64,000 nucleotides of DNA from Corythucha ciliata. Lineage: Eukaryota; Arthropoda; Insecta; Hemiptera; Tingidae. Shown here piece by piece: positions 9,191 to 22,735 of the stretch; position 1 is the first letter of the stretch, and the number at the start of each line of letters is the position of its first letter. Below the pieces are notes generated by a model. It searched no databases. It was not told the origin of the DNA and saw only the letters and a program-made list of their open reading frames with translations. The stretch is from the NCBI GenBank assembly GCA_038030265.1, contig JAWNBC010000008.1:26079-90078 (forward strand), read 5' to 3'. The position numbers were made by a program, and so were the translations under genes.

Positions 9191-11308
9191 AATGAGAGAA
9201 AGGAAAAGAAACTGAATAAAAAAGGAATTTCGAACAGTTACTCAGCGTTGAAATCTGTAAACGGAGAACGGATAACACCATGAAACCTAACAAAGTGCTC
9301 GCAGAACACTCAATCAGTCGCGAAACAGTTCGGTTCTGGTCTACGTCACGGATCGCAACAAGTGAAAATGTTCACACAAAAACAAAACAAATATTATGGC
9401 AGCCCTGCGAGTCGAGCCAAAAGTTCCACGATTCCCGCACAAAACTACCCAAACATGGGATTAACCTCAGCGAAAAGTAGATCAACTGAGAACATAGTTC
9501 AAAAAACCTTAAAATAAAGAATATTCAAGAAATTAAACAGGTTCATAAGACTAAAACATGACGACAAAGGGCGTTCAAAAGGATACGAAATGGATCTACT
9601 TGAAATTACCATAAATGTGGTTTCAGGTGGCTAAAACTTTAGTCTTATGTTAGCCGAAAAATAATTAAATTATAAAAAATGAAACGGGGCTGTTCATCCG
9701 GCCCGGAGGACCAAAAATGTTAGTTATCGGTAATGAGTGGACTGTAGGAATTGAAGAGGAAGGATGGAAAACGTACCTCTTTTTTTTTTTTTTTATTGCA
9801 CAGGTGGAGACAAAAGGCTCCGAGAACAGACTTAAAAATGTCTCTTAAATTCCGAAAATCCGCAAACACTAAACGGCAACGGCACACGCACGTGATGGTA
9901 ACGAAGTAGTCTGTAGTCAGGTACTAATTGGGTAGGTTCTTAGGAAAGCCAAAATTGAAAGGGGGAAAGAGGGACCACGCGGGATTCAGTCCGCTTCAAA
10001 ATAAAAATTAAGAGTGGGCACTAAAGGAAACGGAAAATCTACAATAAAAAGGTGGATAGCAAAACTATTCCAAACAGGGGTATTTCCAGCGCCATCCTAC
10101 ACGATTTCAACAGCTTTTAAAGTGTGTAGAGCATCCAACCGAGCAATTTTGGGCTATACTGCGCTGAAAATTGTGATTTTGGGACTATAGAGTGCAGAAT
10201 TTCTGGACTATAGATTGCTCAACCATGCAATTTCGAAGAGATTCAGCCACAAAATAACAATTTCGGGGCTAAACAGCGCTGTAAATTGTAATTTCGGGGC
10301 ATAGAGCGCTTAAAATTGTAATTTCGGGCTATAGAGCGCGGAAACTTGCCCCTCACGGCCTTGCTGGGTTGGCCCGCACAATGGCTGTGTATTCTCGAGG
10401 CACCGTGTACTTCATCATCCAGTCCGAGGAATCTGCTGGTAACGATATCTACCTGGATGATCTATTGGTAGGCATCGAGGGCAGCCAATAAAGGCTCCAC
10501 ACCCAATTGCGACCCAAGGGGACGACCGTGTGTCACACCGAGCGCCCACGTCCATGAGTCATGAACTCCAAGAAATAGCCTTAACGCAGGAGGGCATCGG
10601 AAGTCCAGTCTCAGCTCCTGGAAGTGAGAAAATCGGCTAATAAGAGATAATTTTCTAGCCGTTGAAGCGGAACTTCCTCGTCATTCCGGCTAAGTTTGGC
10701 CCGTACAAGAACAAACCTAGCCCGAAACTAGGGCAGATGGGCAGACGCCCGTAAGGCCTTTCAGTGACGGTGAGCCCCACACTGGAACCACAGTTCCAGG
10801 ATCGTTTCCACACGAGGTCTCGATGCCTCCAACCCCACGTTTGTGTAGCGCAGAGGCGCCTACAACTCTCTCGAGGCCAACGACAACGAACAACACTCAG
10901 GGAATTGAAATGCCCAGTTTGTTATTTCTGGCACGCTTATTCTGTGAGGTCGAGCTTCGCAAGTTAACGTCATTCGTCGGCCAATAGAGCTTGTTAGCGA
11001 GGCTATCAACTTATAATAGACCCAGCAAAGAAAGTTTTCAATACTTATAATGGGATACTAACGGTCAATACCATGTTTTCCATTAAAATATCGTTAATTC
11101 TGAGCTATTCAAATGTAAACACTCACCAGGAGGTGTGTTCTCAGACTCGCACAAAGCAGTAACATCCAGAGTTTACAGCCTGTCAAGTGAGGTGAAGAAT
11201 TCCACTACGGCAAGCAGGAAATCATTAAGTAAAAACCTCAATAAACTTAAAAATTGACATAAAGCAAGCCTTTAAATTGACATAAATTTCCTGCACCGGC
11301 TACCAGTG
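9191..11308. other. Intergenic region upstream of ILF2
   Basis: No gene is supported here. It contains a T-run at 9780-9795, a degenerate repeat block at about 10120-10350 (units such as GGGCTATAGAGCGCTGAAAATTG), and a 36-codon frame at 10381-10491 (MAVYSRGTVYFIIQSEES...) ending in NDIYLDDLLVGIEGSQ. That frame looks protein-like but is too short to assign. Confidence 0.5.
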
Positions 11309-11316
11309 TATCGATA
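11309..11316. promoter_or_regulatory. DRE-like motif upstream of ILF2
   Basis: TATCGATA is a perfect match to the palindromic DREF-binding core used by many arthropod housekeeping promoters. It lies about 320 bp before the ILF2 start codon. A single 8-bp match can arise by chance. Confidence 0.4.
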
Positions 11317-11629
11317 ACCTCAGCGAAGGTTATAACCTACCCAAGACGGTGTCAAGTTATCGAGCTAGGCGATTTATGTTTGGTTGTTGTGGTTATTTCA
11401 GTTTCTCAATAATTTTGCTGCAATTTCGTGCGTTTCCGAGTTAAAATTCTATTCAGAAATATCTGCTCTGCTTGAATAGTAAAATCGGACGTCCGCTTGG
11501 ATCCTATTCTCTGAGCACTTTTATTTATCGCACCATTTTCTGGTAACTTCGTACAAACCTCTTCTTGTCTAAATAGTTGAAGTTAAAGTTGTCCGTCTCA
11601 TAGAGCCGAGGTGATAAAGGGCCGGAAAG

Positions 11630-13324
<1,695 letters not shown>

Positions 13325-14379
13325 TTTCATTACCGTCAAATGTAAGATCTTCCCACATTTTTGATTAATTTTATTTTTATCCCCGTCATAATCAGTTATT
13401 CGGAATTCAAAAAGTTTTGAAATTCATACGTATGTATCAGTGTTCAATACATAATAAGTAATAACTAAGTTACTTTGTACTGATCATGAGTGGCGTAGGA
13501 ACGTTTTTAAATCGTAAGTTGGGGGGGGGGGGGGGTTGAAAATCGACGATCTTGATGCAGTAAAGCACGCCCAAAATAATTCACGCGTTCTGCTGTCGCA
13601 GTGTTATGCAAGTATGTCTTGACCTGAGTTGGGCAAAACGTTAACGCCGCTAATCGTTAGTCCCCTACAGAAGAACTTAACTACTCGTTATTTTGTTGAT
13701 AGCGTAGTGGAGGTTACCGTTACATCACCCAAAACCAGTCGGAGTGCAATGCAAGATTTCCACACCAAATCAGGCAGAACCTGAAACTGGAACCGAAAAT
13801 CAGGCAGGATCTAATGTGGGGGGGGGGGATAGGAGGGACATTTGCATCCAGGCATTGCAAGGGCGGCGCTTAAGCTGTGATTAGGAAGAAAATTGAAGTT
13901 AACTCAAATTTCGCGGATTATTGGCACTGACAGAACTCTATATCACTTATTTTACTCAATACGCGCTGTTGACGCATTCCAAAAGCAATTTTGAGGGGTT
14001 GACTCAGTCAATTAACCAATTTCCAGAGCTTGACTCGTTGAAACGAACAATCTCGTGGACTTGAGCTCTTTCAACACCCATATTGGCACTTTTGGAAGCC
14101 GATTGGACGCAAAATCCCCTCATTGTGAGTGTTGCCCCCTCACGCCATTATTAAAGAGCTGTAGAAGAAAAAGTAAAGTGAATACAAATGGCGGATAATT
14201 ATCTTCTTTTTTTGTTAGTGCTACACTGCTGCAGAAAACCAATCATTCATACAGAAAACCAGGAGATTTCATTGCCTAGTTTTGACAAATTGAATGAAAT
14301 CTAATGATTTTCTACACCACTCTAGCACTAGCGAAACATAAGGAAGGGCTATGCGGTTAAAAAAGAGAAAATATTATGG
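13325..14379. other. Region downstream of ILF2, no gene
   Basis: It holds the ILF2 3' UTR, for which no clear AATAAA was seen close to the stop. There are G-runs at 13521-13535 and about 13816-13826. Otherwise AT-rich sequence has no supported frame. Confidence 0.4.
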
Positions 14380-15400
14380 TGACCCCAAATTTCTTAGGCT
14401 AATAGGCGGCTAAAATTGAGAAGGCGCCCTAATGAGCTAATCTTAGGGCAAGTACGTGACAAAAATTTGTAAATAAATCAAATACTAATTCGCTAATAAA
14501 AAACAAAAAATCACTAACTCACTGCTAAAAATTAAGAAAGATGCTAATGCCAGGCCATTACTGAGAAAAAGCAATAATTCGCGGGCTGAAGTCATTCACA
14601 GAAAAGAAAAAAAACACCATTTCGCTGATCAAATTGAGAAAATCCGATAGTATTAGAGACTTTAAGCAACACCACTGCTAACGCTAACGTAAACGATAAA
14701 TCAGTTGTCGCTTGGTTACGAAACATCCGATTGGTTGAAATTTGAAAATAAAGTTTCCGGAGGATTTAACGGGAGAGTGCTAAAACTCACTATTAACCGG
14801 GGCTAAAACTTAGTAATGGCGGAATCGCACGGCTAAAATTGAGAAAAAGCGGTGATTCGCAGTAAAAAAGGAAAATTCCTAATTCGTAGCCAAAATTAAG
14901 AATTAAATTACTCTTTCTTCTCGTGTCATGCGTGTGATGACTGCTCATCGGGAGAGCGGCGTTATCACGAGCATAGCAAAGACTCTATAGAACAAATACA
15001 CTCGGCACTGTCGAGATTCCAGACTCCCGGAATGCTTGACGACACGAGTCAAGTGGGGCCTGTTCTCTAACAAAAACAAAGGGACTAGGGCGTCAAAAAC
15101 GTCATTCTACTAGTGGCACAGTGGGCGCTGTTTCTGAAATATGGACATGCCAGGGGCGTAGCCAGCCCGTGATCAAGGGGTGGGCAGCCAGCTAGGCACG
15201 GGTCCACAGTCTGCCGTGGGGGGGGGGCACGTCTTGAGAAAAAATGTTAGCGGATGAAATCCAGGAAAGGACATTTTGCGGCTAAGACTGAGGAAAAACA
15301 CCCACGGCTAAAATTTAGTAATAGCGCTGATTCACGTTAAACGTGAGAAATAAATCTCATTATTCGCGGTTGAAATTGAGAAAACATCCCAATTTGCAGT
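14380..15400. repeat. Degenerate ~30-bp tandem repeat array
   Basis: Units related to GCTAAAATTGAGAAAAAGC..AATTCGCGG recur across this stretch (for example near 14410, 14640, 14830, 14890 and 15370). They are interrupted by other sequence at 14930-15240. Copies are too diverged for an exact count by eye. Confidence 0.6.
15082..15151. repeat. Long direct repeat, left copy
   Basis: About 70 bp ending CTGAAATATGGACATGCCA recur at 20915-20989. The sequence that follows this copy (GGGGCGTAGCCAGC) is the inverse of the sequence before the other copy (GCTGGCTACGCCC). The 5.8-kb segment between them therefore has inverted termini and long flanking duplicates. Confidence 0.7.
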
Positions 15401-17305
15401 TTCCACGATGCAAAGTCCGCGACGAAATTAAGAAGGGGGTGATGCATACTCGTCCTCGTCGTGCCCCTGGATGTCCTCATTGCACTCTGCAGTTGCACAG
15501 CCTGTATAGAGAGGATACTGAACATATGCACTGTCGCCGCACGCCAGCCCAATACGTTATAGCGACATCATGAGCCGAAACTGTCGGCCCTGCAACGACT
15601 CCCGCCAGGGAAATCAAGCAAACAATTTCAACGGCCTTTCTCAACGCCACCGAACCCGCCTACCCCGATCGCGACCCGAGGCCACGCTGAGGACTCTGTT
15701 CTGATGGATCGCTGGCGGGCTGACTGAGGCCAAGTTCTCCGAGCTCCAACTGCACGTAAAAGAAAAGGACGTTGATGTTTTTGCAGTAGTGGAGGCAGGA
15801 GCGGCTTCGGACAGCATCACAAAATTTCAGCATCACGGCTACCAAACATATGCCCTGCCAAGAAGCCTGCCAATGCTCGTCAGGCATTCTGCTGGCTGCT
15901 AAGGCAACCCTGACTGTGGAGTTTTCCGTATGGAAGGAGATGGGCGACCCTGACAAACTGGAGGCGGTGGAGCTTAAAGTGTGGAAGGGGCGGACCCATC
16001 GGCGCCTCTTTTTTGTGTATAACCCTCCCCGCAATAACCCTGATCTGACTTGGCTTGAGGACACTTGGGATCGGCGCTGCATCCTTTGTGGGGACATAAA
16101 CGCTCCTTCAACTAGATGGGACTGTGGGCGCACAGAGCCAGTAGGGCAGACCTGGGAAGACTTCATTGATGAAAACTTGGTTGAGTATGTTGGGACGCCA
16201 GATGGGAAGCCCACATTCTTGGCATACACCGGTGCAACATCAAAACCAGATGCAGTGTTGGCCCATTCTTCAATTGCCTCAAGCACTTCCATTGCTCTTA
16301 TCCCGCCACTAGGTGCATTTGGCCACAGCATTTTGCTGATTAGCGAGTCACTCGGCCCATATGCTCTGAAGGAGAAAAGGAGGCCCAGGTGGAACCTCAA
16401 AAAGGCAGATTGGACCAAGTTTTCTACTTCGGACCAGCTCGTCACAGTCCACCTAGTGACTAACAAAGTTGAGGAGTCTCTTGAGGGAAGCACAAAGGCC
16501 ATCTTACAGGCAGCCCTGCAGAGTGTGCCACGCGGCCATCAGGTCCAAGATTATGTACCTTTCTGGAATGAAAACCTGGAAGCCATGAAGATTGATCGCG
16601 ATACAGCAGCTGAGACCTTCCGAACATCAGGATCCCTAGCTGATCAGATCGTCCTGAAGCAAAAAGTAGCCCTTCTAAAGAAGGTAATTAATGCAACCAA
16701 AACGACAGCATTAAGAAATTTTCTGCAACAGCTGGACTTTCGCAGGGACGGCATCAGAGCACATCGTTTCATATCTAAATTGAACAATGACGCCCCAGCT
16801 CGGAAAACCCCATCAAAAAAGGCACAGCTACACTCACGTTTGATAAAGATATCGCCCATTTCTTCTGCAAACATTACGCAGCGGTGAGCAATTTTCGCCC
16901 AAAGACAAAAGGCCAACGCCCCAAGGACTGCAGCATTCCCAACATGCCTTCAGGAGGGGGACCATGAGCTCTTCAATGGGGACTTCTCCATGAGTGAGCT
17001 GGAGTCAGCACTGCAACGTACTAAGAAGGGTAAGAGTGCTGGTCCCGATGAGCTGCTGCCAGAGTTTCTGATCAAGCTCGGTTTGGGTGCCAGGGCAACA
17101 GTATATTGGCCTTCCTAAATTTGGTGTGGAGAGAGCATTTCCCGGACAGGTGGAGAAGGGCTGAGATAGTGCCCATCCTCAAAAAAGGGAAACCTGCAGA
17201 CACTGTGGCAAGCTACCGCCCCATAGCTCTCACAAGCGTCTTCTCAAAGGTCTTCGAGAGGCTGGTTCTGGGGCGGCTGCAGCAGTACCTTGAACGTTAC
17301 AACCT

Positions 17306-19099
17306 CCCAAGTTGCACAGTAATATTTTCCCAATATTTATTCAATATTGTTACGTTGTAACAATATTGGTAATGTAAATTAAATATTGAAAAAATGTTTT
17401 TTTGTTAATGAAATCTTAATGTTTCGACACAAATATTTTTCCAATGTTCAATTTATTTATAATATAATCTTTTTTCACCACTTCACAATAATCATTTATC
17501 CAATATTTTTTGGTTATGGTTAATCCAACATTAGTTTTACATTATTTTTACAACATGAAATTCATATTGGTCGAGTAATGCTTAAATTGAGTAGAAGTAC
17601 GAGCATTTTTTAAATGTTGCTTTCCAATTTAGCACAAAATATTCGGTTTAAAACCAATTCCAAAACCAACTGGTTATAAAATCAACGATGTCTCGTGAAG
17701 ACGAGAATCTTTAGGTCTTTAACCGTTATGGGAAATTAAATTAGGTGATTTTGTTGTGACTGTTCATTGCATTTTCCAGAATTATTGTGTTAACCTTTTA
17801 TTGGTGCTTTTCAGGTGGCAAGTGGGAGAAGTAGGGCCTGTCTCTCTTTTTCTTTTTTCTGTAACTTCGCTTTAAAGAGAACTTAAATTTAAAAAATGCG
17901 CCTTGGGTCCCATTTCGATGGTGGAAAATAATAATTATGATATGTGCGACTACGACTCATTCTCAGTACGTAAAATTAATCGCGAAGAAAAAAACAGTAA
18001 AATGAAATGGGCAGAGGTTTTGTTTTTACTTTTTACTATGGCCGACCACAAGCTGACACGATAGAGGGAAGGGGAACAACGAAGGTCAAAGTTGTGCCCA
18101 CGCCATGCGCGTATTCGTACAAGTTGTGGCGTGTTTAGAACGAGACAAGACCTTGAGTCCGTATTATTTGCTTGCTACTGGCAGTGTCAGTACTACTGGC
18201 CTTCGCGTGAGCGTAAGCGATTTTCAAAACAGTTATGGGTGGAATTTCCCTACAACAATGGGTGAGTACTAATAATTCGCATAATTCTTATAATGCCTTC
18301 CTGAGCTATTAATAGTAAAATGTCGTTCGTTTTCAACTGCAGGACCGTGTTGTGGTGGTAAGGAAAAATTTGCCTCCGAACGAAGTAGAGACTTCAACTT
18401 CTGGAGGAGAACAGCTCGCTTAAATCGCTTCAAACGCATCATATAAAGAGTTAGCGGCAAAATAATGACGACTCGAGTAAGCAGCAACGAGATAACGTCA
18501 TAAACGTCAATTATTTTCGTGTTTGAAATTTTGGTAAATAATTTTGTCTGATTCCGTCACGCGATTTTATAAAATTGTCATAATATATTCTTAGGTTTTA
18601 TATTGATTTTAAGAATATACCTGAAATGTTTGAAAAATTACACCAGTAATTGATTTCATATTAGGCCAGTTTCATCAAGGTGTTTGGAAATTGTTTGGAG
18701 CAGAGTTTCCCTGAAACCAGCCAATAAAATGTAAAATGATTACATTTTATTGCTTGGTCCCATGGCAACTCTGATCCGAACATGTTTCAAACACCTTGCT
18801 GCACCACAGACTATAATTGCCTCTTAAATATTTATTTCACGTGTTTGAACCAATATTTTTGATATACCAACCCAATATATCTATTCAATATTGTGCCACA
18901 ATATTTTTTGTATACTTTTCTTGGCATATTTTATCAGTGTTTGTGGCGCAATATTTTCCATACATGAGGAATTAATCTTGATAAAACATTATTAATATTC
19001 ATTGAAATAATGTTATTTAAATGGGACATTCAACATATTTTTTCAATATTCTAGAAAAACGTTTAAGAAATATTATTTCATTGAATTTTGCTACTTGGG
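17306..19099. mobile_element. Non-autonomous transposon with CCCAAGT termini, inserted in the LINE
   Basis: The left end CCCAAGTTGCACAGTAAT and right end ..TTTTGCTACTTGGG are imperfect inverted termini. They interrupt the LINE RT frame between AAC CT and TT CTA. Subterminal zones are packed with AATATT/CAATATTTTT motifs in both orientations. The right 270 bp reappear inverted at 34590-34870, and 18260-18722 reappear directly at about 35476-35915, so this element and the one at 34590 are relatives. Near 18670-18805 lies an internal palindrome shared with the elements at 34590 and 46224. No transposase is present. Confidence 0.8.
18269..18487 (-). pseudogene. Conserved short frame inside the CCCAAGT element
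   Basis: A 72-codon minus-strand frame (MLLTRVVIILPLTLYMMRL...KRAVLLQKLKSLLRSEANF) is also open at 35703-35428 with only a few amino-acid changes. It has a hydrophobic start followed by a basic stretch. No family is recognised. The retained frame in two copies hints at a former exon of the parent transposon. Confidence 0.4.
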
Positions 19100-19849
19100 T
19101 TCTATCCGACCAACAGGCAGGCTTCAGGAAGCATAGGGGCACCATGGAGCAAGTCCTACGGTTAACCCAGGAAATTAAGGATGGTTTCCATCATAAGCAG
19201 AGCACCCTCGCTGTATTTGTCGATTTCAAAACCGCCTTTGATCATGTTTATCGGGCGAGAAGCTGGTACAAAAACTTTTCAGTATGGGACTAAGTGGTAG
19301 GCTATTTGCTACACTCAGGTCTTTTCTGGCTCAGAGGTTCATCAGAGTTCGTTAGCAGGATGAGACATCATCATTCAGGCAGACCCGAAACGGTGTTCCT
19401 CAGGGTGCTGTCCTAAGCCCAGTGCTTTTTAACATTATGATCAATGATGTGATCTCTGCAGTTTCCTCTGTGCCAGGAGTGAACGCGCTTCTCTATGCTG
19501 ATGACCTGGTTGTGTGGGCAACGTCAAGTTCCATTCCAGCGCTGGAGTCCGCCCTGAATATTGCGTTAGGACACCTCTCGGACTGGACAACTCACAACGA
19601 GATGGAGGTAAACACACTCAAGACTGAATTCCAGCTCTTTACACTATCAACCAAGGCCCATTCTGTCTGGCTGACGCTTGATGGTGACGTTTTGAGGCAG
19701 ACCAACTGTGCCACCTACCTCGAGATAAAGTTGGATTCACGGCTGTCATGGAACGCCCATGCTGAAAATAGCGCTTCGAAGGGAATCAAGAGGTTGGGCC
19801 TCCTCAAGCAGCTTACTGGCACAAAGTGGGGAGCTATACATTTTTGAAA

Positions 19850-20140
19850 AAGTTCTTATTTTCGGCTAAAATTAAGGCACATTGAGGAAAACGCCTATTT
19901 TAAGGTTCGCGATGCAATATAACGCCCGGATCAAAATTAATGAAATTCGTTAACATGAATATTATGTGGACCTTTTCACTCTGAAATTTGAAGGGGGAAT
20001 TGCTCAAGGCAGAATTGAGATTAAAGCACGAATTTGCGGCTAAAATTGAGGGAAAATGAATTGGCAAAATTGTCACAGTTTTTTGTTGATTATATAGTGT
20101 AATTGTCGTGGCTAAAATTGAGAAATAGCGTTCATTCACA
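19850..20140. repeat. Degenerate ~30-bp repeat block
   Basis: Units such as GGCTAAAATTGAGGGAAAATG and GGCTAAAATTGAGAAATAGCG recur here. They belong to the family seen at 14.4, 25.1, 36.2 and 54.2 kb. Confidence 0.55.
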
Positions 20141-20259
20141 GGTGGTTGGGGGGTTCTGTGCAACTCCTCTTGAGGAAAAACTGGATCCACCACGCCTGTG
20201 GGCAGATTCACTGGCGAAAATAACAGATGAACCATTGCCTTTTTGCAGGATTCTAACAA

Positions 20260-20914
20260 GATCTGGAGGTTAGAATCGCGTCAATTCATGGTCATCAGAG
20301 ACTAAATTTGCATAGAAACGGCCACTATATCCGTCAAAAAATAAATATCTGCTGGAAACCTGTCGTTTGTAGCCTTCTATTTCGGATTTTATGTCGAAAA
20401 ATTGAAACTTCTCCCCCCCCCCCAACCCGGAAAGTGATACTTTTGGAGCTAAACTTGAAATTTTAGACCTGAGACGGTAAACGCAGAGCTGGCAGTTTCT
20501 CTCACATCATATAAGTATGTATGGCATAGCGGGCTAAACACGATTTGAGCTAACCCAAACACACGAAATTGGGTTTAGCTAACGAAACCTTGCGAAAATG
20601 GGATTTTAGCGCGAAAAATCAGCAAAATCGGTTTCCAAGTTAAAGCCGACCCTTAAAATCGGTTTGTCAGCAACAAACGTCCGCGAATTTTTGATTTTTG
20701 GTGAAACCGATGTGCGAAAATGTGTTGTTATTCAGTGAGAAAAATCCGCGAAATTTGTTTTATGGAGCGAAATATAATAAATTTGTGTTTCTGTTGGCCA
20801 GATCAGGGAAAATATTATTGGATTTTTGGAGTGGGCAGCTGCCCCACGAAATTTGCGTTTTTGATTCTAGGGGAGGGCAACTGCCCATCCCTGCCCCCCC
20901 GCTGGCTACGCCCA
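20260..20914. other. Unassigned repeat-derived sequence
   Basis: No gene is supported. There is a C-run near 20411-20420, and GCTGGCTACGCCC at about 20900-20913 is the inverted partner of GGGGCGTAGCCAGC at 15152. Confidence 0.4.
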
Positions 20915-20989
20915 TGGACTAGCTGGGCGCCAAAAACGTCATTCTACTAGTGGCGCAGTGGGCGCTGTTTCTGAAATATGGACATGCCA
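20915..20989. repeat. Long direct repeat, right copy
   Basis: This is the second copy of the sequence at 15082-15151. The two share the block AAAACGTCATTCTACTAGTG and the end CTGAAATATGGACATGCCA, with a few substitutions and a 3-4 bp indel near the start. Confidence 0.7.
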
Positions 20990-21322
20990 TGTTCTTCTGG
21001 ATTGACTTGCTATGTTAAGCCGAATACATTTATTAGTATAGTTGGTGAAACAGTCCAGTACACGAAATAGACAAAAAATTCGGCTCTAGCCTTGCTCAAT
21101 GCACGAAATTCCTACGCAACTTTGAATAAGTACTCCCCCCCCCCGTTCATTGCATAACAGTCAACCCCCCCCCCTATCTAGGTGTGACGAAAGCAGCCGT
21201 TCAACACCGGATAACCTGTGGTTAACCTCTTCTTAGTGAAAGGTTCTGTTACAAGTGTTAGTCAGCGGCTTTTCAGGATAATTGTTACTTTTCTTTCAAT
21301 TTGTTTGATTTTTCTCGTGAAA

Positions 21323-22369
21323 ATGGGTACGGAGCGCTACAGTTTTTCTCTTACCACCTTCAGGTAATAATCCCCTCAATTTTTTTTTTTAAACCTCCGA
21401 GATCAGAACATTCAACCTTTTTCTACTTTTCCAGCCCCTCGGGCAAGTTGGTACAAATTGAGTACGCTTTGGCTGCTGTGGCCGCTGGGGCCCCTTCGAT
21501 TGGCATTAAAGGTGATTATTTTATGGAAAAAATGACGGTACAAATGGAATTAAATCGAATGTTTTCAGCCGTAAATGGAGTCGTGTTGGCCACTGAAAAC
21601 AAGCACAAGTCAATTCTGTATGAGGAGCATTCTATTAAAAAGATCGAGCTTATAGCCGAACATATTGGAATGGTTTACAGCGGTGAGTTAGACTCGTTTA
21701 TTTGCTACGAAGACATTGTTTTAAATTGAGCTTACAATAAATAGGTATGGGGCCCGATTATCGCCTCCTTGTGAAACGTGCTAGAAAGATGGCCGAACAG
21801 TACAAATTGGTGTACGGGGAAAGAATTCCAACGCCTCAATTGGTTCAAAGAGTGGCGATGGTCATGCAGGAGTATACGCAATCTGGGTATGATGATAGAA
21901 ATAGTTTTTATTAGAGTTGAAATAGCGAAGCGCCTTATTCACTTGATTTGTGGGGAAACATTGCAGTGGCGTCCGACCTTTTGGAGTGTCACTGTTGATT
22001 TGTGGCTGGGACGAAGAGAAACCCACTCTGTTCCAGTGTGATCCTTCGGGAGCTTACTTCCCCTGGAAGGCTACGGCCATGGGTAAAAATTTCATCAACG
22101 GGAAAACATTCTTGGAGAAGAGGTGAGGGATGCGGTTGTACGGGAGGGTCTCATACAAGTGAAGCCAAATTGTCTTGTGAATTTGGTGCCACAGATACAG
22201 TGACACTCTCGAATTGGACGACGCTGTCCACACGGCCATTCTGACGCTTAAAGAGGGATTCGAGGGTCAAATGACGGCTGATACGATTGAAGTGGGTATT
22301 TGTGACGCTCAGGGGTTCAAAGTTCTTGATCCAGCCACCGTCAAGGACTATCTTGCTAATATTCCTTAA
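21323..22369 (+). CDS. PSMA2: 20S proteasome subunit alpha type-2, 6 exons
   Basis: This is an alpha-ring, non-catalytic subunit of the 20S core particle, controlling substrate entry in nucleus and cytosol. Exons are 21323-21363, 21435-21511, 21569-21682, 21745-21886, 21967-22122 and 22195-22369. All are GT/AG and in phase, giving exactly 234 aa, the usual PSMA2 length. The N-terminal alpha signature reads YSFSLTTF then [12 protein letters not shown]. Further landmarks are [81 protein letters not shown] and KTFLEKRYSD. A polyadenylation signal AATAAA lies at 22412-22417. The gene looks intact. Confidence 0.98.
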
Positions 22370-22411
22370 ATTTGCTGAGTCATCATCATTTGTCTGCATT
22401 TTTTATGGCGA

Positions 22412-22417
22412 AATAAA
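22412..22417 (+). terminator. PSMA2 polyadenylation signal
   Basis: AATAAA lies 43 bp after the PSMA2 stop codon, in a suitable position for 3'-end formation. Confidence 0.7.
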
Positions 22418-22735
22418 TTAATGTTAAGCATTTAACATGGCGATGGTTCTCGTGATATCAACACTTTAATTTTAATAGGAAGGTACACAGTAATACAAAA
22501 TGTTTGGTTAATATTAAGTGAATTCGCTCTAAAATAACGTCACGTGACGGACCGTACGTTTTTCGTTTATTTCTGATGACGGCGTGGGGTGGTTGTCATG
22601 GCAAGACGCGCTCTCTTATTTCACTTTAGTTATTTCACCGCAGACATGTCAGCTTGATTTCATAAGATGCCACGTGACGGCTTATATTTCTGCTTTATTA
22701 TTTTCGAGACGTACTGAGTATGATATGCACGTTTT

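Larger units (their letters stand above)
15572..19847 (+). pseudogene. Non-LTR (LINE) retrotransposon, endonuclease and RT, disrupted
   Basis: From about 15704 a degraded APE-type endonuclease can be followed (LTEAKFSELQLHVKEKDVDV, then after a frameshift near 15890 VYNPPRNNPDL, CILCGDINAPSTRWDC and GHSILLI to about 16380). A linker leads into reverse transcriptase: KKGKSAGPDELLPEFL (about 17020), WRRAEIVPILKKGK and YRPIALTSVFSKVFERLV (17155-17280). RT is cut at 17305 by a DNA transposon and resumes at 19100 with LSDQQAGFRKHRGTMEQ, VFVDFKTAFDHV, QGAVLSPVLFNIMIND (about 19400) and the catalytic LLYADDLVVW. The motif order fits the I/Jockey-like superclade. Several frameshifts and stops make it inactive. 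Confidence 0.85.

Noticed and set aside
10381..10491. 36-residue frame with NDIYLDDLLVG as a MAM- or lectin-like exon
   Set aside because: Too short, no splice-linked partner found; mentioned only as content of the intergenic region.
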